Part shown: one piece after another, positions 35,183 to 46,400 of the stretch
Numbering within the stretch: position 1 is the stretch's first letter
How the letters are laid out: each line of letters begins with the position of its first letter
Assembly: GCA_019916065.1 (NCBI GenBank)
Contig: CM034234.1
Span: 17,189,520 to 17,253,519 of the forward strand
Direction of reading: 5' to 3'
Source of the DNA: Vitellaria paradoxa
Lineage: Eukaryota > Streptophyta > Magnoliopsida > Ericales > Sapotaceae
Length of the DNA: 64,000 nt
The notes under the pieces: generated by a model
Told to the model about the DNA's origin: nothing
Databases searched by the model: none
Seen by the model: the letters and a program-made list of their open reading frames with translations, nothing else
Translations under genes and position numbers: made by a program

Positions 35183-35199
35183 TTGTAACTTATTTATAA
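35183..35199. repeat. Target-site duplication, RTE copy 2 (right)
   Basis: TTGTAACTTATTTATAA, identical to 34873-34889. It directly follows the truncation point of the element. Confidence 0.85.
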
Positions 35200-37185
35200 T
35201 CTTCCAAAAATACTACATTAATTCCATTCGTTCCGAGTCACATTCTTACTTATTTCATTCAAGTATCTGTTATTTTGTTGGTACCTCACTGTATAATACA
35301 TGTGAACCACAACTTTAACAAAATGTGAGATTTGTTTGAATTTCAAAAAACAAGATTTCTAAAACTAAAAGCTTATCATTCACCAGGGCGAGGCATCCAA
35401 CGAATGCCATTGATTTGCAGAGTTCGAAAATTATTCGCACTAGTTTGCCTCTTTTAAGTCTGGCTAAGGCAATTTAATCTATCTGTAAATATACACACGA
35501 CATAGAAAAGATTAAAGAACTTTCCACCAACATAAGAAACTTTTTTTTTTTTTTTAACAACTTCCAGAAAACTCTCACTCTTAATTACAGTGCGACTAAA
35601 ATATCCTAAATAAGACTTTTTACATAATAATTGCCACATGATGTAAAATCCTACTAGAATTATAATTTTATTCCTTAAAAATTTACAATTCAAATACCAT
35701 CGAGTCTAAAAATAACAATCATGGATAACCTAATCCCATTTAGTCAAAGCATTCACAAACTCGTTTGGTCACAAAATTTGTCTTACACCCAAAAAAATAA
35801 AAAAAAAAATTATTTTTTAAGGGGATGATTAATATACGTGTTTGACAAAATGCCATAAATTTTTATGCCGATACATCTCATTGTCATGCCTGCCGTGGCC
35901 CCAATTTTTGTGCCGTTTTCTCGTGCAATTAAGTTCCCAATGCTGTGGGCTTTATCTGGTACAGTGTCCTGTGGCTGATGGAGTGAAAATGTCAACATAT
36001 GCCAAAATCAATTTCCACAAAGACTAAAATGTCATCATACTTAGTCTCGCCTAGCTACTCATCTACGCCTAATTTAATTTGAGCATCAGTAAATTCAGGC
36101 GAGACTAAATATGATGAAGAATATTATGATTATTTAGAATAATTTCTCACCTATAAAATAATTAATAATGCAAATATTAATGAGTTTTAAGCATGACTAA
36201 TATTGCATACAGTTATAAGTGTCAATACTCTCTATTGAAATTATAACGATGTCACATTTATAACAAAAGTAAGCTCTATTTAATGTGACACGATCTCAAT
36301 TGTGTAAATGTTGACACCAGTAATTATAAAAAATCGTCCTCTTCAAATATAAGTTTCTATTTTATTATATTATATTTATTTTTTTTAAATTTTATTTAAA
36401 GATATATCAATGTTTTGGACTGGTTACTAGTTGTTATTATTAAGTTCAACTTGCAAAGTATTATTTATACACACACACACACTCTCACAAAGGAGCACCT
36501 TGAGTAGCAAATCAGCATAATCACGGGACGGCATGATGCTAAGTTGGTCAAATTTTGATGCTTGATGATGGCCCCAAATTCCATTGTTTTGGAAATCCAT
36601 CGATCACATGCATGGCAGATATGTTATTAATGGTTCGTAATAAAAACCCATCTCCTTGGTCTTCGTTGAAGCACGCTGTGGTATTTGACTTCTTTATCTT
36701 TCCTCCATCTTTCTCAGTGCAATTAAGATATCCATCCACTATGGAAAATTAGTCCATAGGAGGAAACCCAACTCAAGTCTTATCCAGACAAATCACATCA
36801 TCATTCCTCTTACACTACCACAGTATATATATATATATATACAACATATAAAATAAAGAACAAACTTGGAGTGAAATGCAACCACCACCAAACATTATTA
36901 ATTTAAGCTACACATGGGAATTATTTATTTATTTTTAATTTAAAATTATTTTTTCAAGTCAATGGGTTGGTTGTATGCCTCTAAAATCTCATTAATTATC
37001 CAACTCATGTTTCATTTAGCATCAGGGGCGAAGGGAGGACCCAGAGGTAGCAATTTGCCTTTCTTTTATTATTTTTTTTACGAGTATCACTGTATGTTAT
37101 TTGTTGTATATAAGTACTGAAATATACATAAGAAGCTATAAGCTTGCCACGGGTCATATTATTGTTGATCTTCAGAATTATAGAG

Positions 37186-37216
<31 letters not shown>

Positions 37217-39380
37217 ATGCCACATGGTTTCATTTAGTGGCTGATGATTGAACAAGCTCAAACCATGGTGGAATTTTTTTCTAAATCTTTTCCTGTTGGG
37301 TAAGGTCGTGGAGGGCTTGAGCTTGTGTCACCACTAGTAATCCTCACTATGAGTAGCATTGCAGTAAACATGGTGTTACCCCGCCACTAGTATATACAAT
37401 CATGATTACAAGGATTGGTTTTTGTTTGATTTTTCTCTCTCCAGTATGGAATCCACTCTCTCTTTTTCTCTCTCTACATATAACATATATATATATATAT
37501 TGGCCTGAAAAACTATGAGCTATGAGTCACTACCACATGTTCGTAATGTGATACTGCCCACAGAAAGTAATAAAGGTTTAATTATACCCTTAGCTTATTC
37601 ATATTAAATCATAAGACAAGGTTTTGTTTTCTAAGTTAAAAAAAATATTTTTTGTCAATAAAATTTGAATATTATAACACTATTAATATTTTTTTCCTAA
37701 TACTATTTGGGTTGTATTTACCAAACTATTAGAGTTGCAATTTATATTAAAAGATTTGAAATTAAGAAATTTGACGGTATTTGTTGTAAAAAAAAATTAC
37801 TCAAATATAATTGTGTTAGTATAAATATAAATGTTATTATTAAGTTTGAGTAATTTAATATAACAAATTATGATAAATTTAAAATTATCACTGAAAATAA
37901 AATTTCAAAATTCATTCTCTTGAAATTCATCAGTGTCCAAAAGTTGTTTAAGTGAACTCTACGGACATACAGCCCGAGCCTGGCAGGCTTTTGGGTTGCT
38001 ACTAATTTGGGCCATGCTTCATGGGTTTACCGGCTGAAGACCAAATATGGCCTTTAGGAAAACGTATTTTTGTTCCTCATTATATCAACTAGCTCTTTAA
38101 ATATCTCTCATGTGATTTTATACTCAATTTTCTCCTTATTTATTCACGGATCTCTGATCTTATTTATTAAGGGAACTAGGGCTTTTAAAAAATTTGATTG
38201 ATGGTTGGGAATTTAAAACTAATTTTTTATCCAAATAAAATCTTAAGAGTTTAAAAACTTAATTTTCAAAATTTTGAAAATATGTAACAAAAATAGGCAT
38301 TATGCTCAATTGCGTTCGAACCCCAAAACTGTTCAAATGCGTAGAAATAGTCACCACATCAACTCATTCCAAGTCAAATCAATCGAAAAATACTGGAGAT
38401 GGTCTTTTGAGTTCGCTTTTGAGCCTAATCCAAACTTAATCCTAAATTTAAGTTTAAGAATAACTCAGTGATCAATAATATGTACGTGTCAAGATTAAAG
38501 TATATTTATCTTTTCTTAAATCTAAACAATCAAAATAAAATCTCTACGATTCAACTCAAATATACAAAATTCACATATATGTCCAAACACCTCATTATCA
38601 ATTTTTTAGTTTTCACCAAGAAATTCAAAATAAACTCTCTATGGTCACATTTAAATATACAAAATTGACTATATTAACCACAATATCGCAAAAATGCAAA
38701 AGAAGAATATAATTGCCAATTAGGAGTCCAAACGTCAAATCTCTAACATTCCATTTAAAATCGTGGATTTGATGGAATTTGATTTCATTTGATAAGAATT
38801 CTCATAAATTTTTATATTTAGAACTAAAATAAAATTTTATGAGTTGGATTTGATTTCATTTCATAACTTAAATTTTGCGATTTCAATAGAATTTGAAATT
38901 CAACCTAAAATAATAGGATTTAATGAGAATTTATTATTTTCTTAAGCAATCTAAGTAAGTGGACAAATTTATTCTTTTATATTATATTTGCCATATTTTT
39001 TTACTTCCTATTTACATTGTCAAATTTGACATTTCACTTAAATCAAATCAAATCAATTTTTAAATTCAAAATATATTCCAAACATAAAATTTTATTTATC
39101 AAATAAAGTGAAATAAAATGAAATTAATTCTTTATTTTAAAATAAAATCAATTTTAATAGTCGAATGTTTTTAAACGGAGTATAAATCGTTCTTATCCTT
39201 ATAAACTCCTCAAATCTGTAATGTAGAAGTGATTAGTGTAAGAAAGCAAAAACTACCCCCCTCTCTCTCTATTTGCATGAGTTAAAATGGTTCACCGACC
39301 TTAGGCCCATAACTTAAGTCCAAACATTTTAAAGTAGCCCAAAATCTCAGTAAAAAAAAAAAAAATCCAAAGTAGGTTAT
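35200..39380. other. Intergenic DNA, no supported gene
   Basis: A/T-rich throughout, with (AT)n runs near 36825, 37186 and 37487. One clear structure is a long inverted repeat at 36032-36117, listed separately. Short open frames are not convincing. Confidence 0.35.
36032..36117. repeat. 21-bp inverted repeat with a 44-bp loop
   Basis: Left arm 36032-36052 (TCATCATACTTAGTCTCGCCT) pairs with the right arm 36097-36117 with one mismatch. It could form an 86-nt hairpin if transcribed, or be the trace of a small inverted-repeat element. Confidence 0.65.
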
Positions 39381-39744
39381 TGTTGGGTCGGTGGACCCTG
39401 ATAAGTACTGTTCACTCAAACCTTGGGCCCAACGGAGGGGTTTGGGGGGTCCTCCCCCCAAGTGTGGGGTACTTTCATAATTTTCTTATATTTCTGTGTA
39501 ACCCTAATTCTATACTTATAAATAGATGAAGGGGGCGCCTATCCCATTGTACAACAGAGAGAAAGAGACTTGTAATTTTCAGATCATATTGAAAGACTGC
39601 AGCAGCCGTGGACGTAGCCCTATTCTAGGGTGAACCACGTAAATCCTTGTGTTTCTCTGTGTGATTGTTATTTTGATTCAATATTCTTCGTTTTGTTATT
39701 TTCGTTTCTCATCGATCCTGGTTAGGAAGGACTAATTCCCAACA
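39381..39744 (+). repeat. 5' LTR, Copia element
   Basis: 364 bp. It contains a CTTATAAATAGATG TATA region near 39516 and a G/C hairpin (TTGGGGGG-TCCT-CCCCCCAA). Confidence 0.9.
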
Positions 39745-39759
39745 ACTGGTATCAGAGCA

Positions 39760-41630
39760 TTGGTTCGAGTGGGAACGATGGCTACAGGCGAAAAGGTTAG
39801 AATCGATAAATTCAATGGCACAGATTTCAAATTTTGGAAGATGCAGATTAAAGATTATCGGTATCAGAAAAATCTGTATGAACCTCTTTCAGCGAAGAAG
39901 CCAGCAAACATGAAGGATGAAGATTGGACTCTTCTTAATCGTCAAGCGCTAGGGGTTATTCGGCTAACGTTGTCTCGTAACGTTGCGTTTAACATAGCGA
40001 AGGAGAAAACTACAGCAGGTCTGATGGCGGCACTCTCAAACATGTACGAAAAACCCTCTGCCTCAAATAAAGTTTATTTGATGCGCAGACTGTTTAATCT
40101 GAGGATGACAGAAGGCGCTTCAGTGGCTGAGCATCTGAACGAATTCAATATCGTGGTAACACAATTGAGTTCTGTATCTATTGAATTTGATTCTTCTATC
40201 CAGTTTACTAGAAAGTTGGAATGGTATTGTAACGGCAGTGAGTAATTCTTTAGAAAAAGCAAAGTTGAATTACAATGATGTTCGATATTTAATTCTGAGT
40301 GAAGAAATTCACAGGAGAGAATTAGGGGAAACATCAGGTTCTGCCTTGAATACAGAAGTTAGAGGAAGATCAGCAGGAAGAAATCCTAATCGCAACAGAT
40401 CAAAATCTAAACACAGAAGCAAGTCAAGAACTGGAGAGGGACGAAGCTGTTAGAACTGTGGAAAGAAGGGGCATCTAAAAGCAGATTGCCCGACAGTGAA
40501 TAAGAACAAAGGTGATCAAAATCAGAAGTCTGCTAATGCTGCAACAGAAGAAATTCTTGATGCTTTGATCTTAAGCATTGACAGTCCGCTTGAATCTTGG
40601 ATTTTAGATTCTGGGGCATCATTCCATTCTATTTCACAGAGGGAAATCATGGACAATTACATTGGTGGTGATTTCGAAAAAGTTTATCTAGCTGATGATG
40701 AACCTTTAAAGATTGTGGATAAAATGGATGTAACAATCAGGTTGCCAAATGGATCAGTTTGGAAGATACAGAATGTCAGACATGTGCCTGGTTTGAAACG
40801 AAATTTAATCTCTGTTGGACAACTTGATGATGAAGGTTATGTTATAACCTTCATGGGTGGTTTGTGGAAAATTACCAAAAGAGTTATGGTTGTTGCTCGT
40901 GGTCAAAAAGAAGGCACTCTTTACATGACTACGAACAATAGAAATGTAGTAGCAGTTGCTGGTGAGAAGGAAGACTCAAATCTATGGCACCGAAGGCTTG
41001 GGCATATGAGTCAAAAAGGGATAAAAATACTTGCAGACAAGGAGAAACTGTCAGATTTGAAATCAATGGACATTGACTTTTGTGAAAATTACATTTTCGG
41101 CAAACAAAAGAGGGTCAGTTTTTCAAATGATGGCAGAAAATCGAAGTCAAAAAAGTTGGAGTTGGTTCATACAGATGTGTGGGGACCTGCACCAGTTTCA
41201 TCTCTTGGAGGATCATCATACTATGTTACCTTTATTGATGACTCAACGAGAAAGGTATGGGTTTATTTTCTAAAACGTAAGTATGAAACTTTTGCTATCT
41301 TTAAAAGGTGGAAAGCCTTGGTGGAGACTGAAACAGGTTTGAAAATTAAGTGTTTGAGATTAGACAATGGAGAGGAATATGAAGAAAATGAGTTCAAGAA
41401 ATATTGTGCGGAAAGTGGAATTAGAATGGAGAAGACTGTTAAAAAGACACCTCAACAGAATGGCATTGCTGAACGCATGAATAGAACTCTGAATGAACGT
41501 GCTAGAAGTATGAGAATACATGCTGGATTACCAAAGCAATTTTAGGCAGATGCAGTTAATACTGTAGCATATTTGATCAACCGTGATCCATCTGTTCCAT
41601 TGGATGGAGAATTACCAGAAGAGGTTTGGA
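39760..41630 (+). pseudogene. Copia gag-protease-integrase reading frame, disrupted
   Basis: Gag starts near 39778 (MATGEKVRIDKFNGTDF, FWKMQIKDYRYQKNLYEPL). A frameshift near 40195-40205, probably a small deletion, moves the frame just before ILLSSLLESWNG. An in-frame TAG at about 40451 falls inside the zinc knuckle (C-x-NCGKKGHLKADCP). The protease motif WILDSGASFHSI, the pre-integrase LWHRRLGHMSQKG and the integrase residues in HTDVWGP, TFIDDSTRKVWVYFLK, RLDNGEEYEENEF and TPQQNGIAERMNRTL follow in one frame. A second TAG at 41543-41545 precedes ADAVNTVAYLINR. With the missing RT/RNase H, at least four lesions block function. Confidence 0.88.
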
Positions 41631-41633
41631 GAT

Positions 41634-41997
41634 TGTTGGGTCGGTGGACTCTGATAAGTACTGTTCACTCAAACCCTGGGTCCAACGGAGGGGTTTGGGG
41701 GCTCTTCCCCCCAAGTGTGGGGTACTTTCGTAATTTTCTTGTGTTTCTGTGTAACCCTAATTCTATACTTATAAATAGATGAGGGGGGCGCCTATCCCAT
41801 TGTACAACAAAAAGAAAGGGACTTGTAATTTTCAGATCATAGTGAAAGACTGTAGCAGCCGTGGACGTAGCCCTATTCTAGGGTGAACCACGTAAATCTT
41901 TGTGTTTCTCTGTGTGATTGTTATTTTGATTCAATATTCTTCGTTTTGTTATTTTTGTTTCTCATCGATCCTGGTTAGGAATGACTAATTCCCAACA
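41634..41997 (+). repeat. 3' LTR, Copia element
   Basis: 364 bp, collinear with the 5' LTR. The base before it and the preceding GGAGA resemble the end of a normal Copia polypurine tract, which suggests the internal deletion ended within that tract. Confidence 0.9.
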
Positions 41998-42002
41998 GGT
42001 TA

Positions 42003-42653
42003 AATTTAAAAACTGAGTATTACATCCTCCCACTATAATTAAAAAAAATAAAATAATTCATCACTGAAATTTAAAACACGCACACCTATCTTTACGAAGA
42101 ATGCAAAATGTTCAAATATCAATAATTTTTACTCTTAAGGGAATTATTTAACTCCACATTCAAGGGAAGAATTTGCTATGGAGAATGTTCACGTTGGTTT
42201 TCAACCCAAATAAACATCTCTACCAATTCAATTGACGCTTATGAAGCATCAAAACATGAAACATGGCGAACATCTATATATTAGTAACACTAAAGCTAAT
42301 CTGTAAAGCACTTTACCCACACGTTTAGTTACTGTAAACGATGTAATGTATGTCAAAACCATTATCTTCTCTATCAAGCCAGATGATAATGGAGAGGATC
42401 CGTTTATAATAAAAATTAATTAAAATGGGATTTTAAAATATCTAGTGACTGTCAGTTAATATATATGACTTGCAAGTAATTATTTAGAGATAAGACGTAT
42501 TTATAATTATATTTCGCTGATATATACGACTTGCAAGTAGTTATTTAGAGTTAAGACGTATTTCTGATTATATTTCACCTGTGGACAGGTTATGATTATT
42601 TGTATTCTTCAAGCATTCATAGGCTGCAAGTTTGCCATAACGTTGAAAAAATA
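42003..42653. other. Intergenic DNA with a 61-bp tandem duplication
   Basis: Related units at about 42462-42522 and 42523-42583 share GACTTGCAAGTA, TTATTTAGAG and AAGACGTATTT. No gene is supported. Confidence 0.5.
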
Positions 42654-43147
42654 GGCAGCGTTAGGTTTGCTAAAAATTAACAAAAAATCTCTAAAAATTT
42701 CTAAAACTTTCTAATACATTTTGTTGACCTCGTATTTCGTGAAATCTCTATAAATTTTACACATATCTATATATCCTAATAAATTTTTACAAACTCCAAT
42801 AAATTTTTCACAAAGTGTAATAACTTTTAAACAAATTTTAACAAATCTGATATAAATTTATTAGAATGGACCAAAAAATTTGTTCTAATGGTTTCTCTCT
42901 CTAATTTTTTCACGTAAAAGTCAAAAAGTTTAATAACTTTAAAAAAAATATCTAACATAAATACATGGGAACGGACCGAAAAAATCGTTCCCACGGTTTC
43001 TCTCTTTAACTTTTTACAACAAAAGTGTAAAAGTTGCACTATTCACTTTTAAAAAATGTGATTTGAGTTAGAAACACCAAATGCCAAAATTTACTGAAAA
43101 TCACATTTTTTTTATTTTTTATTTTTTTTACCACTCCAAATACTACC
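42654..43147 (+). mobile_element. MITE family M3, copy 2
   Basis: Collinear with 28404-28836. The ends are GGCAGCGTTAGGTTTG and, inverted, GGTAGTATTTGGAGTGG. A core hairpin GGGAACG (42967-42973) / CGTTCCC (42986-42992) is shared with the M2 family at 53881. Confidence 0.5.
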
Positions 43148-43466
43148 ATAATATGGTTAGTAGCTCCGTGTACTTTATTAATTGTCACATGATTTGTCAT
43201 AAGCAATAATACAGTGTCGTCAGTGATTTTGTAAGATTGCTTAACTGTCATCCGTTCCAGAATAATATTAGGACAATGGTGGTTAGTGATTGCATTGATA
43301 TTGCATCAATCACATGGCATTATATATAAATAAGTGCACACACACAATCTTATTTATTGGACTGTCAAGCCTAAATTTTTCAAAGGACAGTATTGTTTTC
43401 AGGCAACTTAAAATTATGACAAGTATAGTAGTTTATATATAATTATATATATTTATAAATAGGGAG

Positions 43467-46400
43467 TCACTGTGGATAGGCCTCGATGATTGAGGGCAAA
43501 GCCGGAATTTTGAGGATTTTATAGCTTGGAAAGCCTCCAGCCTCCAATAACTTGCTCCATTCAAGCTTTGTCCTTTCCTTTCCACTAGAGGTAGTTGCAA
43601 GCATCAGTAGATCGAATACCAAAGCTGTGGTGTCAAATAAGCCATTCCCATCGGGTTCTAACACCACATCAACAATAATAACCTTGCCAGTTGTCTCTGT
43701 TATTGCTCTACGACAATTCTTCAAGATCTTCACACAATCTCCGTCGCCCCAATCATGCAACGTCCACTGCATTGATTCATTAACCACCAATTCTTTTTAA
43801 AATTTTCAACAGTATATATATATGTCTATATTTATAAACTAGTAGACTCTAAATATAACCAAACCAAATGTCCGGCTTGAGTTCGAGTCCATGGTAATAT
43901 GCTCAAGTTCGACTTAAAACATAAATGAATTGAATATGAGTCATAAACTTAAACTTGTTATACAATTGCATCCAATCAAAACTTACTTAAATAAATTAAT
44001 AGTTTATAAATATAGTGTAAATTATTAAGGTGTCATTTTATTTGTTTTTTTATTTTTTGTTTTCTATTTTTATTTTCTGTTTTCTATTTTGGGTGCAATT
44101 GTCATTTTGCACTTTTTAAAATAAAGAAAACAATTAAAATGTATTTGATAATTTGTGTTTTCAAAATTTATTTTAAAAAAATAAAAAATAAGTTTACACA
44201 TAAAATTAAAAATGAAAAAAAATCATTCTGAGCGTTTTTAATCCAAAATAAAGAAAAATCTTAAAATAAGAAAAATAGAGTGTTAGCCCAAGGTTTATAA
44301 AGTTAGTTTTATAATTGATTTTAATGATAACAAATATTAAATTAAATTTTTACAATTAATTTTTAAATAGACATTGTATGAAATATTACAATTCATTTGA
44401 TAGATTCAAAATAATAGAGTTGAAAGAGATTGATATTATTTTTTAGATATAATTTGGATGGTGGAATAAATAAATTTTAAAGTTGGGAGTAATAGAAATC
44501 AAAGTAAGATGAAGATTTGAACTAAAGGTTAACTCGGACAAACAGAGAAATCAAATACATGTTAGTATATAGATGATATATTAAGATCTAACGGTTCAAT
44601 TTTCATGAAAATTTAATATAGTAAACTAGACTTCCATATCTACAACTTTACTGGAGGAAAATATTTTGTGGATCTGAAGTTATGATATCAAAAAAATTGA
44701 ATTGGAATATTAGTCATTACAGAAAATATTTTAATTCTGGATTCTGAAGTTAGTCTTAGTTTTTGAAACATAACTCATACTCTACAGTATTAAAAATTCT
44801 AATTTTTGGTGTGTGAAAAAAGACTAAAAAAGCTACAACTTTTATAGTTTAAGTTTCTTCTAATTCTAAAAGTATAATGGTAAAACAGAAGCTTAAACTG
44901 GAAACACAGATTCAGAATGTTAGAAAAAGGTATCAAAAACTAGTTTCAGTTCAAAAGCCATATCTGACTATTTAACCGTTGGATGAAGCTCAAATTTTGA
45001 CATGTGATAGCTGACTTATATATTTACAAAGTCTTTACTTTGAGGCAATGTCAGATTTGAATGTTATGAGGGTGAAAAACGATCACAAATGTATCTCAGA
45101 AAATTTGAATCTGAAAGACAGTATTAGAAGTAAGGAAATTCAATTTCTTTTAAGGGCAAAAGTGTCTTTCCACTTAGTAACGGCTATTTGCAAATTTTCA
45201 TCTATAAATAGAGCCTCAAACTTAGATTTAAGATGACGAAGAAGGCAAGAAAGAAGTGCTTACAAAAAGATACAAGAAATTTCATAACATTGCAAACATA
45301 GAGTGATTTCTTTCCACACTTGTGCCTCATCTTTCATATTCAACTTGAGAGATTTCTTTTTGATTTGATTGAGTTCTAAACTCATCATTGTTGCTGTAAA
45401 AAATGAGAAATTTATAGCCCTTTTAATTTGTGAGAGTTGGGTGTGCTATTGTTGATTTTGGTTCAAGTATTATAACAAAAACAAAAGACTTGTTTTTAGA
45501 GAGACTTGTGTGAGTGATTTGGGGATAAAATCACTTAGGAAAGATTTCTAGCACATTGGGAAGCTAGTGTGTAATAAGATCTTCAAAGAATAGTGGAGAA
45601 ATCTCAAGGAAGGCCTTGGAGAGTGGACGTAGGCAACATTGAAGCTAAACCACTATAAATTGATTGTGTTTGCTTCTCTTTATATTTATTGCAAACACTA
45701 ACACTTACTCTTCATTCACAAATATTGAATAATTCTTTTTTTTTTTTGGTGCATTTCATAATTAATTATCCTTTTCATCTTGACATACTTGTTTTAGGGT
45801 TAAAATTTTTATTTGTAAAACTTTTAAGCAACCCTAATCACCCCCTCTAGTGTTACTATTTGGGACAACATAGAGTATTTTTTATTTTCTTATTTTTAGG
45901 TTTTGAAAATATAAAACATATAAAATAAAAAATCAAACCAAATATCAACTAAACTACTCAAATTTGATATTAGATTAATTCAATTAAAGAAAGAATTGGG
46001 TTAGAGTCAAAATATTTTTAATGTTATGATGTTTTAAAATATACTAAATGATTACCATGGTTAAGTCACATAAAAGGTTAAGAAAGAACAACAAGGATTA
46101 TATTGAGATAAATTATTAGCAAAGATAATGATTATGTATAAAATTATGAATATAAAATTTATTTATAAAAGAATGTGACTAAATTATATTCAAATTTGAA
46201 AAACTTAAAAATCTACTCACAATGTTACTTCACATGAAGAAAAATATTTAAAATATATAGTTATATTTATTTGTTAATATATATTTAATGCTTTCAACCT
46301 TATATTTAAAAAAAAAAAATATGCTGCTGCATTTTTATTATTGCTAAGGCTACAAAAGAGTAGGGTCATGGCCCTGAGGAGTCAGCTCAATGGGCATAAA

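Larger units (their letters stand above)
39381..41997 (+). mobile_element. Copia LTR retrotransposon, internally deleted (no RT/RNase H)
   Basis: Two 364-bp LTRs (39381-39744 and 41634-41997) begin TGTTGGG and end CCCAACA. By eye they differ at about 17 positions (about 95% identical). A primer-binding site TGGTATCAGAGC (39747-39758) matches initiator tRNA-Met. Encoded in order are Copia gag, a CCHC zinc knuckle, an aspartic protease, the GAG-pre-integrase domain and the integrase core. Coding stops at ELPEEVW, directly against the right LTR, so reverse transcriptase and RNase H are gone. GGTTA occurs at 39375-39379 and 41998-42002 as a probable duplication, with one extra T before the left LTR. 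The element cannot move on its own. Confidence 0.92.
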
